Shown: piece after piece, positions 26,301 through 35,899 of the stretch
How the letters are laid out: the number at the start of each line of letters is the position of its first letter
Numbering within the stretch: position 1 is the stretch's first letter
From: an uncultured Cycloclasticus sp.
GTDB lineage: Bacteria; Pseudomonadota; Gammaproteobacteria; Methylococcales; Cycloclasticaceae
Reading direction: 5' to 3'
DNA: 64,000 nt
NCBI GenBank assembly: GCA_913057515.1
Contig: CAJXOJ010000001.1
Coordinates: forward strand, 124,001-188,000
Notes under the pieces: generated by a model
Seen by the model: only the letters and a program-made list of their open reading frames with translations
Told to the model about the DNA's origin: nothing
The model's database searches: none
Program-made: the position numbers and the translations under genes

Positions 26301-27517
26301 TAACCCACTAAATGAGCTTGTTCAGCTGGTAGTTGCTCATCATCTTTTACTGTTTTATGTTTGCCAATCTGCCATAGAGGTAAACTGGTTGTTTCATCAA
26401 AACGGCCATCTTTATCGTAAACACGCAGACGGTACAGTAACTTCTGTGGCTGCTTTGATGGCGAAACCCATTGAGCGCTCAATGCATCATTCAGTTTAAT
26501 AATCGCTAGCGGCTCACTTCTCGTAGACTGTTTTTCTGAAAACAGGCGTACTTCAGCCCGTTCTATCCAGGCAAGGTAGTTACTAAAGCCACTAAATTTA
26601 ACAGACTCTCCAGCCACAAAGGTTGCAGGCCATACGCTAACATCCAACATTGGCTTTGCCGACAAATTATCATACTGCATTCGAATATTATCTTTTGACA
26701 GCACAACATCTGTACAACGCTGAATATTCTCACTATCTTTTGCAGAGGTACCTTGTCGCTCACCATCAACACTGATTGAAAAGCCATCAGGTGAGCTGGC
26801 CGCTTGCATCACAACTCCCTTACAAATTAGCTGTTGGCTCAGCGTCATTCCCTTACTGGCTAATACTCCCTTTGGTTTCGCCTTCGTGTAGCTAAGCACA
26901 ATTTCAACACGGCGATTTTTGGTCATCCCCTGCGGTGTTGCATTACTCGCAATGGGCTCTTCACTTCCTTTCCCAATAGCGGTAATCGCATCATCAGGTA
27001 AATTTAAAGTTTGCTGAAAAAATTGTGCAACTGCTTGCGCACGCGCTAAAGATAATTGCTGGTTATTTTTATACCAACGCTGTGCTTTTAGGGACAACGA
27101 CTGGTTATCTGTATGCCCGTTAACTTGCATTGAAAGGTTTTGCTTATCTTTTAAATAACTAATCAGCTTTTCAATACCATCCGCTTTACTGGGATCAAAA
27201 ACCGCACTCCCAGAAGGAAAACCGACCTTAATCTCCTTTAAATCGTCATTTACGTAACCACCGGCGGTTATCGGTGGAATAAGAGGTAATGACCATAGTG
27301 TCACATTCTCAGTCACTAACAAGCGTTCATTATTTTCAGCAACAGCCACAACTCGTACGCCGCTATCATCCTTATGAGTCGCCTCCTCTCTCCATTGTGG
27401 GTGTTCGCATTCTTTACTCTCGTTATTCAATGTCGGACACGATTCATTTGCATACACCAATGATGGTGCCAAAAAAAATGAACTGGTTATTAGTAAACCT
27501 CTCCAAAAGCGACTCAT
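23390..27517 (-). CDS. OmpA-domain/beta-barrel outer-membrane protein, partner of the DUF11 giant
   Basis: A 1,375-aa protein with signal peptide MSRFWRGLLITSSFFLAPSLVYA. An OmpA-like peptidoglycan-binding domain lies at about 95-215, with GFPSGSAVFDPSKADGIEKL, NGHTDNQ, LSLARAQAVAQFF and KNRRVEIVLSY. A beta-rich middle region follows at about 220-540. The C-terminal part (about 560-1375) is rich in alternating, aromatic-ended strands and finishes VFFNVIGKW, as an outer-membrane barrel does. The domain order is the reverse of classical OmpA, whose barrel is N-terminal. Its ATG shares one base with the stop of the DUF11 protein (TAATG) and has GGAGAG upstream, so the pair is co-translated. Function unknown; surface display or anchoring of its giant partner is inference. 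Confidence 0.8.
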   Translation of the reverse strand: MSRFWRGLLITSSFFLAPSLVYANESCPTLNNESKECEHPQWREEATHKDDSGVRVVAVAENNERLLVTENVTLWSLPLIPPITAGGYVNDDLKEIKVGFPSGSAVFDPSKADGIEKLISYLKDKQNLSMQVNGHTDNQSLSLKAQRWYKNNQQLSLARAQAVAQFFQQTLNLPDDAITAIGKGSEEPIASNATPQGMTKNRRVEIVLSYTKAKPKGVLASKGMTLSQQLICKGVVMQAASSPDGFSISVDGERQGTSAKDSENIQRCTDVVLSKDNIRMQYDNLSAKPMLDVSVWPATFVAGESVKFSGFSNYLAWIERAEVRLFSEKQSTRSEPLAIIKLNDALSAQWVSPSKQPQKLLYRLRVYDKDGRFDETTSLPLWQIGKHKTVKDDEQLPAEQAHLVGYGKTRLEKQSIPVQGGTVTISGSSIPVEQNIYFMGKPVPIGSNRKFVAQQIVPNGRHTIEVAALDDKNNGVLYWRDIEFKTQDWFYVGLVDLTAGRYKTDGAAIEVTKDKQHLSDHSFVDGRLAFYTKGKWRDKYTVTASADTREQPLEDLFSTFMDKDPRSLLRRLDDTAYYPTYGDDSTLVEDAPTQGKFYAKIEDERSHAMWGNFKIVQQETDLAQINRALYGAVIDWKSESFTSRSESNTHINLFAAEPGTQAARDDFRGTGGSLYYLEHQDIVTGSERVQVEVRDKDSGIVLSVNMLVAGQDYQESATQGRILLTRPLPSTADDSQLVRAGSYSGHPVYLVVDYEYVGDLSDFSDLAVGGRVTHWLNDSVRLGITGSHQQRLEQDQNLSGIDFLYRKTADTYLRLEAAKTEGPGVGSTNSLDGGLSFSPTAITPTNKQSADAYQLESGFKFTDLGFEIDGKGHVYLRSRGEGFSAPGQLTNYDTKQFGGSISLPLTEKDKLDIKLDLTNQNDGIDKEVAEANVRHTISDNWSVSAGLRADSREDNGGIVSSSNNNDGNRADLVIQADYGIDHDWGVYGFGQGTIHRSGDRNKNNRAGVGGHYQLNDRLGLKAEGSSGSGGFGVLMGADYRLSDRTTTYLNYALDPDNANSGIGNRQGKLVSGMRTRYSDWVSVYGEEQLLHGDNGEGLTHSYGVDLTPNEEWKFGLAIENGHINTDSSEIQRRAASISADYVRNDVKYGGNFEFRRDNNDGSVRHNWLSQNHLAYMLDPDWRMRLQLDFAISDSSDGSTFDADFIEAIAGYAYRPVDNDRFNALLEYKYLADQAPSDQFTAGGLQNEFEQRSHVFAVDATYDLTPRWSLGGKYAVRVGELRAGRGDGDWFKSTAQLGVLRLDWHVVRHWDALIEGRILDVDEAEDRRVGFLAAIYRHFGENVKAGVGYNFTDFSDNLTDLDYDNNGVFFNVIGKW

Positions 27518-30500
27518 TATTTCTCTCCTTTTAGAGGTTGCTGAAGGGTTCGACTAAGTTGGCTCGCTAATAACTCCTCTTCAATGGTTAATTCATAATT
27601 ATTACAGTCACATTGTTGCCATGCATCAGTCGTTTTGCTTACAAATAACTTCATCCGCTGACGCGCTTCTGATTTATCTTCTGCCTGTGACATCACATAC
27701 GTTAAGCGCAATAAAGATGGCTGATCCTTCAGAACCTGAATCAAATTAGTCAATTGCTTCTTAGACACAGACGTTAGCTCATCACCTTTTTCATTAAAGC
27801 TCGATGTGTTTAAATCAACTCGAATAACTCGATGTAAAGCGGCACCAAAGTTTAATTTGCCTAACTTACCCCGTGTCATTCGTACCACACGAGGGTTTTC
27901 AGTCGTTACCCGATAACCCGATGGCAACGTGCGTTCATCCAGCTTCATAATAAAGTTAGAACCATGCAGCTCATTTGGTACATCGGCACAAGCGATATGA
28001 AAGCGCCCATGGTCGTCAGTCGTTACTAATAAACCTCGAACCGTTGCAACACGTATGCCGGCTAACCCTGATTCGCCTTTATCTTGATAGCCATTAATAT
28101 TTTGATCATCAAATACTTTACCAATCAGATCCGAGCAATCAAATAAAGGGTCGGGGACAACTCTTACCATTGCAGAACCAATATTTGAAACCCTTGCGTT
28201 AGCTACCGTGTTATTTGCCCATGCCTGGTTTACATACTCGCCTTCACCCACACCTGAACCAATAATTAGAATCAGCTGAATCGTTTTCACCTCTGCCGAG
28301 ATAAACGTTAGGCCACCCCAACTGAGATTGCGGCCTGCCACTGTTGGCTCTAGCTTAGCGCCATTGATCGTCGCTGACCCTTTTACATACTTAAAGCCAG
28401 CCGGTATTTGGTCTTGCAAAGCAATATTAACCAGTGTCGCAGACAAAGTGTTTGTCGCGGTAATGTTATAAGGCACCAGCTCGCCTCGAACAACATCTTT
28501 CTTAGGCGTTGTTTTACTAACGATAATTGCCCCTTCAAGAATCGGGTCAATCGGCAAATGGTTATTAACAACCCCTACTCCTCCGAGCGTTAAGTTAAAA
28601 CCAAAGTAATACGTGGTTAGCTCTGCACCTGTTGGCGGTGTAGGTTGCAATTGAATAGCATCTACATTTGGCGCAACATCAGCAATAGGCGTATAAGGGC
28701 TACCTATTGCCTCAGGGATAATTGAAGAAGGCGCGGGTAAATATCCAGCTGGCTCAGTTACTTGCAACGTATAAACACCATTGCCTAGGCAACCGACTGG
28801 TGCGGGGTTAATTAATAAAAATTGATAGAAACCCAAAGCACCCGTCACTTGGTTGTTATTTGCACCCACTAAACAATTATTGGGAACAGGCGCGCCTCCA
28901 TCCAACAAGGTAACCGTAGCTCCTGTTATTGGTGCACGCGTAACTGAGTCGTATACAACACCCGATGGGTCAAGGGGCAAACTCTGCTCTAGTGTCGTTG
29001 TACCTGCTAACAACGTAAGATTATTAAGCGAGCCATCGATATGTTCCGCACCTGCAGGGTTATGCACAGGATGAATAACCCCACTTGTTGAGGCACCGCC
29101 TTGTTCATTCGGGATCGGCTGCCCAAGTATTGCACCACTAGAAGGCTCTAGAAACCGTACCCGATACCCAGAACCCGGTGCTAAACCGCTAAAGGAGTAA
29201 TGCCCGTTCAGATCCGTTGTTGTTGATAGCATGAGCTGATCATTTAGTAATAATTGAACAGACCACCCCTCCACAAGGGTTTCACCCACATCTTTCACAC
29301 GATCATGGTCGGTATCACGCCACACATTTCCTTCAACAGCTGCAGCTGCAGCAACTGTTGTTGGATCATCATCATCATTATTTCCTTCGAAACCAGGCGG
29401 CTCATTACCACCTGATATCACCACATTATTGACCAGAATCTGTCCTTCCAGACCACCCGTTACTGCCACTCTAAGAATAATATCACTGCCTACTCCGCCA
29501 TTTGCAGTAATAACCTGACTACTTGTACAAGTGACAATTTGCCCTACAACGCTGCATACCCAAGCGCCTGAGGTTGGCCAAGCAAAAGCGGTCATCCCCG
29601 CTGGCAAGGTATCGACAATTGTAATTACACCCGATGTATCTAATGTGCCTATATTACTGGGTGTTATTGTGTAGAAACCGGTATTAGAGCCTGCACCAAA
29701 GCTTGCAGGGCTATGTGTCTTAGTAATCGCTAAATCTACGGAGGCATCCGGTATTTCAGCAAAATTATTTTCCGCCGAAACAGTATTGGTTCCCGTCAAA
29801 GGAATTGTCGCAATGACACTTGGCGTAACAGCAGGAATGGTTACGACACCACCCACATTGCCTGCTGTCGTAATGCCACTGCTCGTACCTGTCGGTTGGC
29901 TCGGCTGGGTAACGGTATATGTTCCTTCTGGCAAGGCACTAAAACTGTAAGAGCCATCACTCGCTGTACTTGTCGTTAAACTCACAGCATTACTGTTTAT
30001 ATCGGCACCTGTTAGATTAATTGTTTGCCCACCAATTCCATGATCCGGCCCATTAACAGCACCACTGTTGTCAAAATCGAGAAACACAACCCCAGAAATA
30101 CGCCGGCCTTGAGGGATTTCAGCAAAGTTGTTAGCCTCCGCGGATGTGTTCGGTGGCAAAATAATGCTGGCAATCAGGCTTGGTAATGTTGAAATACCGC
30201 TCGCTGTTCCCGCGGTACCACCATTTCCAACCGTGCCCGCTATTGTTTGTCCATTAGATGTATTCGCTGGCTGAGAAGGCTCTCGAACTGAGTACGTTCC
30301 AGGGACCAATCCAGTAAAGCTATATACACCATTTGCATCTGTTATTGTTGTACCAATAAGCGTATTTGTATTATCCAATAACTCAATGGTGACACCTGCA
30401 ATCGCAGTATCTGCACCGTTTAGAACACCATTATTATTATCATCAAGGAAAGCCATCCCCGAAATTGTTGATGGTGCGACTTCTGAGAAATTATTCCCGC

Positions 30501-33500
30501 CACTACCACTTATTTCACCTGCCAAACCATCATCATTAATGTTGATATTGATGACCTGACTCGTCGTGCTGGTTGGATTTGAGGCTGTGCCCACAGTGCC
30601 TGTACTACTATTTGTTGACGTAATTAACCCCGCTGTCGTTGCGCCGTTATCGGTGCCCGAAGGCTGGATCGGCTCACACACCGAGTAAGCCCCTGCGGGT
30701 AATGTTGCAAAAAGGTAATTCCCCTGACTATCCGTTGTGGCCGGGTTTATAACGCCAGATACAACTGCCAACGGTGCAGAACAATTTGCCCCTGCATGAA
30801 GTTCGATAGAAACGCCTGCAATCGGCGTGTCTGTACCGCTATCAAAGCTACCATTAGGGGTTACATTATTATCTTGAAAAACCTTGCCAGAAATAAAACC
30901 CAGCGGACTAATTAACAGACTGGCATTGGCTGGTTGCTGATTAACACCCGCTGTTGTTTGTAAATCGCCTGCCGGAATATTATTAATGTGTTCTCCAGTC
31001 GTAACACCCGTTACATCAACGTTAATGGTGCAACCGCCAGCAGGAACAACCGAACCATTGGCATAACTAACCGTTCCTGCCCCAGCTGCTGCGGTGACGA
31101 CGCCCGGACAAGTTTTAGTAATATTGGACGGCGTCGCAACAACTATATTTCCGGGTGCTGTCGGCAAGGAGTCTACAAATGCGTTGGTTAATGTAATATC
31201 GCCACTATTACTGTTCTCAATAATAATCGTCAGTGTTGATGTCCCACCTCCCGGTATAACCGATGGTGAAAATTGCTTGTCGATAACTGGAGGCGTCGCA
31301 ACAACTAACTCTGCGCTCGTCGGCTCTTCATTGCTGACCCCTTCATTGGTTGTAACCGCTGTAGAGGGAACCGTATTGGTATAACTGCCAGAAATATTAC
31401 TCAATAGATCAACCGTTACCGTACAAAAACCACTGGCAGGAATCGTTGCCCCTGCCAGCTGAACGGTTGTAGCTGAGGCCAGCACATTAACAAAACCGCC
31501 TACACAGGTCGTGCTGGCATTAGGTGTTTGAGCCACCACCAAATTAGCCGGCAAGCTATCAACAAAAGTAGCCCCCGTTAATGCCAATCCATTGGGGTTA
31601 TCTAGGCGTACCGTCATCGTCACCGCAACGCCGGGGGTTGTAGAGTCCGACCCTGTTGTAAAACCAACAGGGTTACCACTATCGAGTGTTTTGTTCGTAA
31701 ATGCTTTATGGATAAGCAATGGTGCTTTTGCGCTCAGCGTATCACTGGTTGGCTGGGAGTTACTCACGGGGTTTCCGCCAGCAATTGCTGTCACCCCACC
31801 GCTAGGAATGGTATTAACATAATCGCCCTGAATCGCAACAATCACATCAATTTCCGCATAGCAAGACTCGGCGGTTGTACCTGATGATGCAATAATATTG
31901 CCGCCCGAAACATGTACTTGATTGGCAGCAGGAGAGGTGACTGTTGCGCCCGTACAGGTCGTTACTGGATTAGCACCACTGGGTACCGTAACTCCCACAG
32001 GTAAGGTGTCAGTCACTGACACATTTGCCATCGGCTGGGTAGTTGGGTTAAAGAAGCTAATTCGCAATCGCGAACGCTCTCCAGGCTTAACCACATTTGG
32101 GGTAAACTTCTTAACAACGCCAATATTGCTTTGAGTCGTTAAACTGGTTGTTGCTTGCCCACTATTGCTTAAACCCTGATCAGTTGAAATAGCACCCATT
32201 GGGATAAAGTTTGTAATACCCCCAACAGCGGTTGAAGTGACATCAGCCGTTACCGTACATGAGGCACTCGCCGCCAATGAAACTCCGCTCAGTGACACTT
32301 GCGCAGCACCTGCGACAGCTGATACCACACCCCCAACACAGGTCGTGCTCGCATTTGGAGTTGAAGAAATAGCCATTCCATTCACTGCTGTACCAGAGGT
32401 TCCATCTAGCGTAAAAAAGTCAGTGAACGACAAACTTGTTACCGCTAAATTACCATTAGTGATGGTAATTGTTAGCTGGCTGGTCTGACCGGGAAAGGTC
32501 AATGTACTTGGATTTGTTGCCTTAGCGACACTGATTGAAGTTGGCGACTGGTAATTTAAAACCGCACTAACAGCCGTAACATTTCTAACCCCTCCGTCAG
32601 CGGTGATATTGCCGCTGGGGATCGTGTTGGTCCAGTTAGCTGCACCTGTGACAACAACATCAAACAGCATGTCACATGAACCATTACCAGCAATGCTTGC
32701 GCCCTGCATGGTAATAGTGTCGGCCCCAACAGTCGCAGCAGTAAAGACAGGCGAACCTGCACAACTTGTGCTCGCATTAACTGGGTTAGCCAACACCATT
32801 CCTGTTGGTAATGGATCAGTCACGGAGACATTTGTGAGCGCCACCGCACCAGCGTTTGATAAGCGCACCGTCACACGAGACTGGCCACCTGAAGAAACAC
32901 TCGCCGGTGTAAAACTTTTGCTAGCCGCTAGTGATGACAAATAAACTAGCCGAGCGGTATTGGTACCAAACTGCGAAATTGCACCGGTGGAGCCATTGGC
33001 AAAGGTTTGCGTTCCCGCAAGTTGTGCAATATTGTCATAGGTACCCGCTGGTCCGATGACATCAACATTAAGCACGCAACTACCATTTGCACCAGTGCCA
33101 TTATTGGCACGTGCTGGCACCGTTGCGCCATTTAATGCCAGCGAACTAGTCCCTGCTACAGCGGTAATTGTCCCGCCACAGGTTGTCGAACCGTTTGCTG
33201 GGTTTGCAATTTGCAACTGCCCAGAACCATCGATAGGAAATGTGTCTGATAACGTTACATTGGTTAAAGGATTCGCTGATATATTCGTTAATGTCACACT
33301 CAGCGTGGCAATTGTCCCCTCTGACAAGGTGACGGGGCTTGTACTACCGTTAAAGCGTTTGGTCGCGGAAAATACCGTCGCCTCGGTTCGTGTTGTGCTC
33401 GGTGTTGAGTTAGCCCCTGAGCCATTACAGGTCACCCCCGCGTTATAACAGACCTCATTAGCATTAATCGTGTTAACCGTTGAAACATTATCCGCCGCAT

Positions 33501-35238
33501 TTGGGTCAACCATCACCCAAAAGTTGACCGTACAAGAGCTCGGCGAGTTAATCCCGCTTCGAGCAGGTAATGTTGCGACCGTAAATTGAGCCGAAGAATC
33601 TCCTAAACTGCTTGCCTCTGTTAACGGCCCACAAGCAGCAGATAAACTAGGATCAAAATCATTACCATTAATAACGCCCGTTAAATAGGTGAAGTTTGCC
33701 GGCAAGGAGTCATCAATGGTGACATTATTAATAACGGTTGTTGAAAAATTCTGCACCGTTACTGAATAGCGAACAGGGTTACCCGGCGCTGCTTGCGCGG
33801 GTGTTGCTGTTTTAAGCACACGCAACTCATCGGCCACCAAAACAGACGCCGAACGAGCCTGACTAATAATACCCGGGGTTGATACACCAACAGTCCCTTC
33901 TGCAATCGTGTTTGTATAGGTAACCGGAATCTGTGTTGATTGCGCTGCCGCAGTAAAATTTATAGTCACTGTACATGAGCCGTTAGCCGGAATGGTGCCA
34001 CCCGTTAAGGTCATGCCGTCACCGCTGCTTGTTACAATATCCACAGCACCACCAGCACATGTTGTCGAGCCAGCTGTCGCCACCAGACCTGAACCTAAAA
34101 CACCTGTGCCCCCCCCTATACCAACCAACCCATCAATTGGACTGTCTGTAAAGGTCGTTATCGTTAAAGGGGAATTAGCCGCATTATTGAGCGTAATGGT
34201 AAAACTATCCGCCTCCCCGCTAGATAAAACAGTGCTGGCAAATGACTTTGAAACCGTTAGTGGAGACTGGACCGTAATATTCCTTGTTGCATCACTGGCA
34301 GCAGGGATCCCTATATCATTTGTAAAGTCAGTACTTCTATCAATTCGGTTTGTTTGTGCACCTGTTGAGTAGCTTCCATCTGTACTAGCTGCTTCGATAT
34401 CAACACTGAACGTACAGCGACCATTGCTATTCCCCAATTTGGCAGGCACTGTTCCTGTTCCCATAACGCTAAAAGCCCCGGCTACAGGGTTAAATGTTGG
34501 TGCCGCTCCGCCGTTGTTACAGTTCGCAGACGCATTAGGTATTGCCGCTACTTTGATAATGGCATTAACACCTAATACTGGGAATGTATCGGTAATGCTG
34601 AAGTTTGGAATGACAACGCTATTGTTATTGGAAACGACAATCGTCAATGTAGATGAGCTATCGCCCAAACGAACAGTAGATGAAGAAAAACTTTTACTGA
34701 TCGTCGGCTGAGTTAGTGCAAGGACACCAACACTCTGACTAACTGTCCCAGAGTTAGACACTGGGGCACCATCAGTTCCCGTTACCGCAGCATCAGCAAT
34801 TGCATATGTATAAGTTGCGGCACCGCCCGTCGATGTTCCCGCTGTAACAGGAATGATAATCGTACATGTACCATCAGTATTATTCGCACGGGCCGGAATA
34901 GTCCCACCCACGAGTTTAATGGCTTGCGTATTGATTGTTGCTGTTAGAGTACCTGCGCCCCCGCCCGTAGAAGGACCTGAAGGATCTGTACACTGGTAAG
35001 TCGGCACCCCTGATATTTCTAATCCATCAGGAGACCCTGCTGGTAGCGCTGTATTAAAGGCAACTCCCGTGATATCCGACCCTGTATTACTATTACCAAG
35101 CGTAATCTCTAACTGTGTCTGTTCGCCAGGAAATATAGCGGTTGGCTGACCTGTAACAAGCGTTACAGAAGTTGTTAGTGCTGCCAATGCCTGATAAGGC
35201 ATTAAAAATAAAATACATACGCGCAGTAAAACTTTCAC
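27517..35238 (-). CDS. Giant DUF11/SdrD-type repeat surface protein
   Basis: A 2,573-aa exported protein, start GTG 35238 with AAAGGGA upstream and an N-terminal signal MKVLLRVCILFLMPYQALA. About ten DUF11 repeats of 130-150 aa span about 20-1440. Most hold a Cys pair (NASTTCVGG then GSCTV) and a DTLP-like turn. Then come three SdrD-B/Cna-B-like domains (ISGKVFQDNN, ISGMAFLDDNNNG, ISGVVFLDFDNSG), another DUF11, two further prealbumin-like domains, a DUF11 and a last SdrD domain (IGKVFDDQNINGYQDKGE). A 180-aa charged C-terminal tail ends the protein. There is no LPXTG or autotransporter domain. Composition (Ser/Thr/Gly/Ala-rich) suggests a long extracellular stalk or adhesin. Confidence 0.82.
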   Translation of the reverse strand: MKVLLRVCILFLMPYQALAALTTSVTLVTGQPTAIFPGEQTQLEITLGNSNTGSDITGVAFNTALPAGSPDGLEISGVPTYQCTDPSGPSTGGGAGTLTATINTQAIKLVGGTIPARANNTDGTCTIIIPVTAGTSTGGAATYTYAIADAAVTGTDGAPVSNSGTVSQSVGVLALTQPTISKSFSSSTVRLGDSSSTLTIVVSNNNSVVIPNFSITDTFPVLGVNAIIKVAAIPNASANCNNGGAAPTFNPVAGAFSVMGTGTVPAKLGNSNGRCTFSVDIEAASTDGSYSTGAQTNRIDRSTDFTNDIGIPAASDATRNITVQSPLTVSKSFASTVLSSGEADSFTITLNNAANSPLTITTFTDSPIDGLVGIGGGTGVLGSGLVATAGSTTCAGGAVDIVTSSGDGMTLTGGTIPANGSCTVTINFTAAAQSTQIPVTYTNTIAEGTVGVSTPGIISQARSASVLVADELRVLKTATPAQAAPGNPVRYSVTVQNFSTTVINNVTIDDSLPANFTYLTGVINGNDFDPSLSAACGPLTEASSLGDSSAQFTVATLPARSGINSPSSCTVNFWVMVDPNAADNVSTVNTINANEVCYNAGVTCNGSGANSTPSTTRTEATVFSATKRFNGSTSPVTLSEGTIATLSVTLTNISANPLTNVTLSDTFPIDGSGQLQIANPANGSTTCGGTITAVAGTSSLALNGATVPARANNGTGANGSCVLNVDVIGPAGTYDNIAQLAGTQTFANGSTGAISQFGTNTARLVYLSSLAASKSFTPASVSSGGQSRVTVRLSNAGAVALTNVSVTDPLPTGMVLANPVNASTSCAGSPVFTAATVGADTITMQGASIAGNGSCDMLFDVVVTGAANWTNTIPSGNITADGGVRNVTAVSAVLNYQSPTSISVAKATNPSTLTFPGQTSQLTITITNGNLAVTSLSFTDFFTLDGTSGTAVNGMAISSTPNASTTCVGGVVSAVAGAAQVSLSGVSLAASASCTVTADVTSTAVGGITNFIPMGAISTDQGLSNSGQATTSLTTQSNIGVVKKFTPNVVKPGERSRLRISFFNPTTQPMANVSVTDTLPVGVTVPSGANPVTTCTGATVTSPAANQVHVSGGNIIASSGTTAESCYAEIDVIVAIQGDYVNTIPSGGVTAIAGGNPVSNSQPTSDTLSAKAPLLIHKAFTNKTLDSGNPVGFTTGSDSTTPGVAVTMTVRLDNPNGLALTGATFVDSLPANLVVAQTPNASTTCVGGFVNVLASATTVQLAGATIPASGFCTVTVDLLSNISGSYTNTVPSTAVTTNEGVSNEEPTSAELVVATPPVIDKQFSPSVIPGGGTSTLTIIIENSNSGDITLTNAFVDSLPTAPGNIVVATPSNITKTCPGVVTAAAGAGTVSYANGSVVPAGGCTINVDVTGVTTGEHINNIPAGDLQTTAGVNQQPANASLLISPLGFISGKVFQDNNVTPNGSFDSGTDTPIAGVSIELHAGANCSAPLAVVSGVINPATTDSQGNYLFATLPAGAYSVCEPIQPSGTDNGATTAGLITSTNSSTGTVGTASNPTSTTSQVINININDDGLAGEISGSGGNNFSEVAPSTISGMAFLDDNNNGVLNGADTAIAGVTIELLDNTNTLIGTTITDANGVYSFTGLVPGTYSVREPSQPANTSNGQTIAGTVGNGGTAGTASGISTLPSLIASIILPPNTSAEANNFAEIPQGRRISGVVFLDFDNSGAVNGPDHGIGGQTINLTGADINSNAVSLTTSTASDGSYSFSALPEGTYTVTQPSQPTGTSSGITTAGNVGGVVTIPAVTPSVIATIPLTGTNTVSAENNFAEIPDASVDLAITKTHSPASFGAGSNTGFYTITPSNIGTLDTSGVITIVDTLPAGMTAFAWPTSGAWVCSVVGQIVTCTSSQVITANGGVGSDIILRVAVTGGLEGQILVNNVVISGGNEPPGFEGNNDDDDPTTVAAAAAVEGNVWRDTDHDRVKDVGETLVEGWSVQLLLNDQLMLSTTTDLNGHYSFSGLAPGSGYRVRFLEPSSGAILGQPIPNEQGGASTSGVIHPVHNPAGAEHIDGSLNNLTLLAGTTTLEQSLPLDPSGVVYDSVTRAPITGATVTLLDGGAPVPNNCLVGANNNQVTGALGFYQFLLINPAPVGCLGNGVYTLQVTEPAGYLPAPSSIIPEAIGSPYTPIADVAPNVDAIQLQPTPPTGAELTTYYFGFNLTLGGVGVVNNHLPIDPILEGAIIVSKTTPKKDVVRGELVPYNITATNTLSATLVNIALQDQIPAGFKYVKGSATINGAKLEPTVAGRNLSWGGLTFISAEVKTIQLILIIGSGVGEGEYVNQAWANNTVANARVSNIGSAMVRVVPDPLFDCSDLIGKVFDDQNINGYQDKGESGLAGIRVATVRGLLVTTDDHGRFHIACADVPNELHGSNFIMKLDERTLPSGYRVTTENPRVVRMTRGKLGKLNFGAALHRVIRVDLNTSSFNEKGDELTSVSKKQLTNLIQVLKDQPSLLRLTYVMSQAEDKSEARQRMKLFVSKTTDAWQQCDCNNYELTIEEELLASQLSRTLQQPLKGEK

Positions 35239-35899
35239 AAAAAATCCCTTTAATTACAGTAAAATCAGTCCCTTAGTTGGAATAAGGGGAAGTATCTTCA
35301 TTATTCTTGGACCTAAGTATAGTCAGTGTTTTTATTTTATGTCCGTGGTGAAGGTAATTACCTTTAGGGGATCGCTTTTTATTGACCAATTTCAGCACAC
35401 AAAATAAGCCCATCCCCGCGAAAAGCTAATTGGGGTAAAACATGTTCAGCGTCAAGACGAAAGGTAAAGAGAGCAACTTGAATTTAGACGCTCACAAAAA
35501 ATCTCATTCAAATAGGCAATCTATTTGTTGAGCTAAATAAACTAAATAATTTGGAAAAACTTCGTCACGAGCTAAATCAAATTCATAAAAAACCCCATAA
35601 AGACAAGAGCAAGAACTATTGATGTCACGCTGATGTTTAAGCTTCTGACTATACAACTACAGCATTTATCTGCTGAGCGGATTTAATAGGCTTTTTTCTG
35701 GTACCATCAGCACAGAGAGCATGCACATCTACTCATCAATTTAGTGTATTTTTGCTAGGTAAGTTAGCGCACAGAAGTTCGATCTATTGGTCTTCACCAA
35801 AACCATTTATACTTTTCAACTTGCTGATACCTAATAAAACAACCCTAAGCCAGTCGCTGACGACATTTCTTATTTACACCATCTAAGAAAGATACTTTT
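35239..35899. other. 660-bp intergenic region between greB-2 and the DUF11 gene
   Basis: No supported gene. It should hold the promoter of the DUF11/OmpA operon; a TATACT lies about 80 bp upstream of GTG 35238 on the minus strand, but no good -35 goes with it. An ATG-less 44-codon frame (35488-35622, plus strand) is Lys/Asn/Leu-rich and may be debris of an older gene. Confidence 0.4.

Noticed and set aside
29000-34700. Many long plus-strand open frames opposite the DUF11 gene
   Set aside because: They arise from the biased Thr/Ser/Gly/Ala codons of the minus-strand repeats. They lack ribosome sites and protein-like composition of their own.
35488-35622. 44-codon Lys/Asn/Leu-rich open frame between greB-2 and the DUF11 gene
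   Set aside because: No ATG, GTG or TTG start and no recognised similarity. It may be old debris but cannot be supported as a gene.
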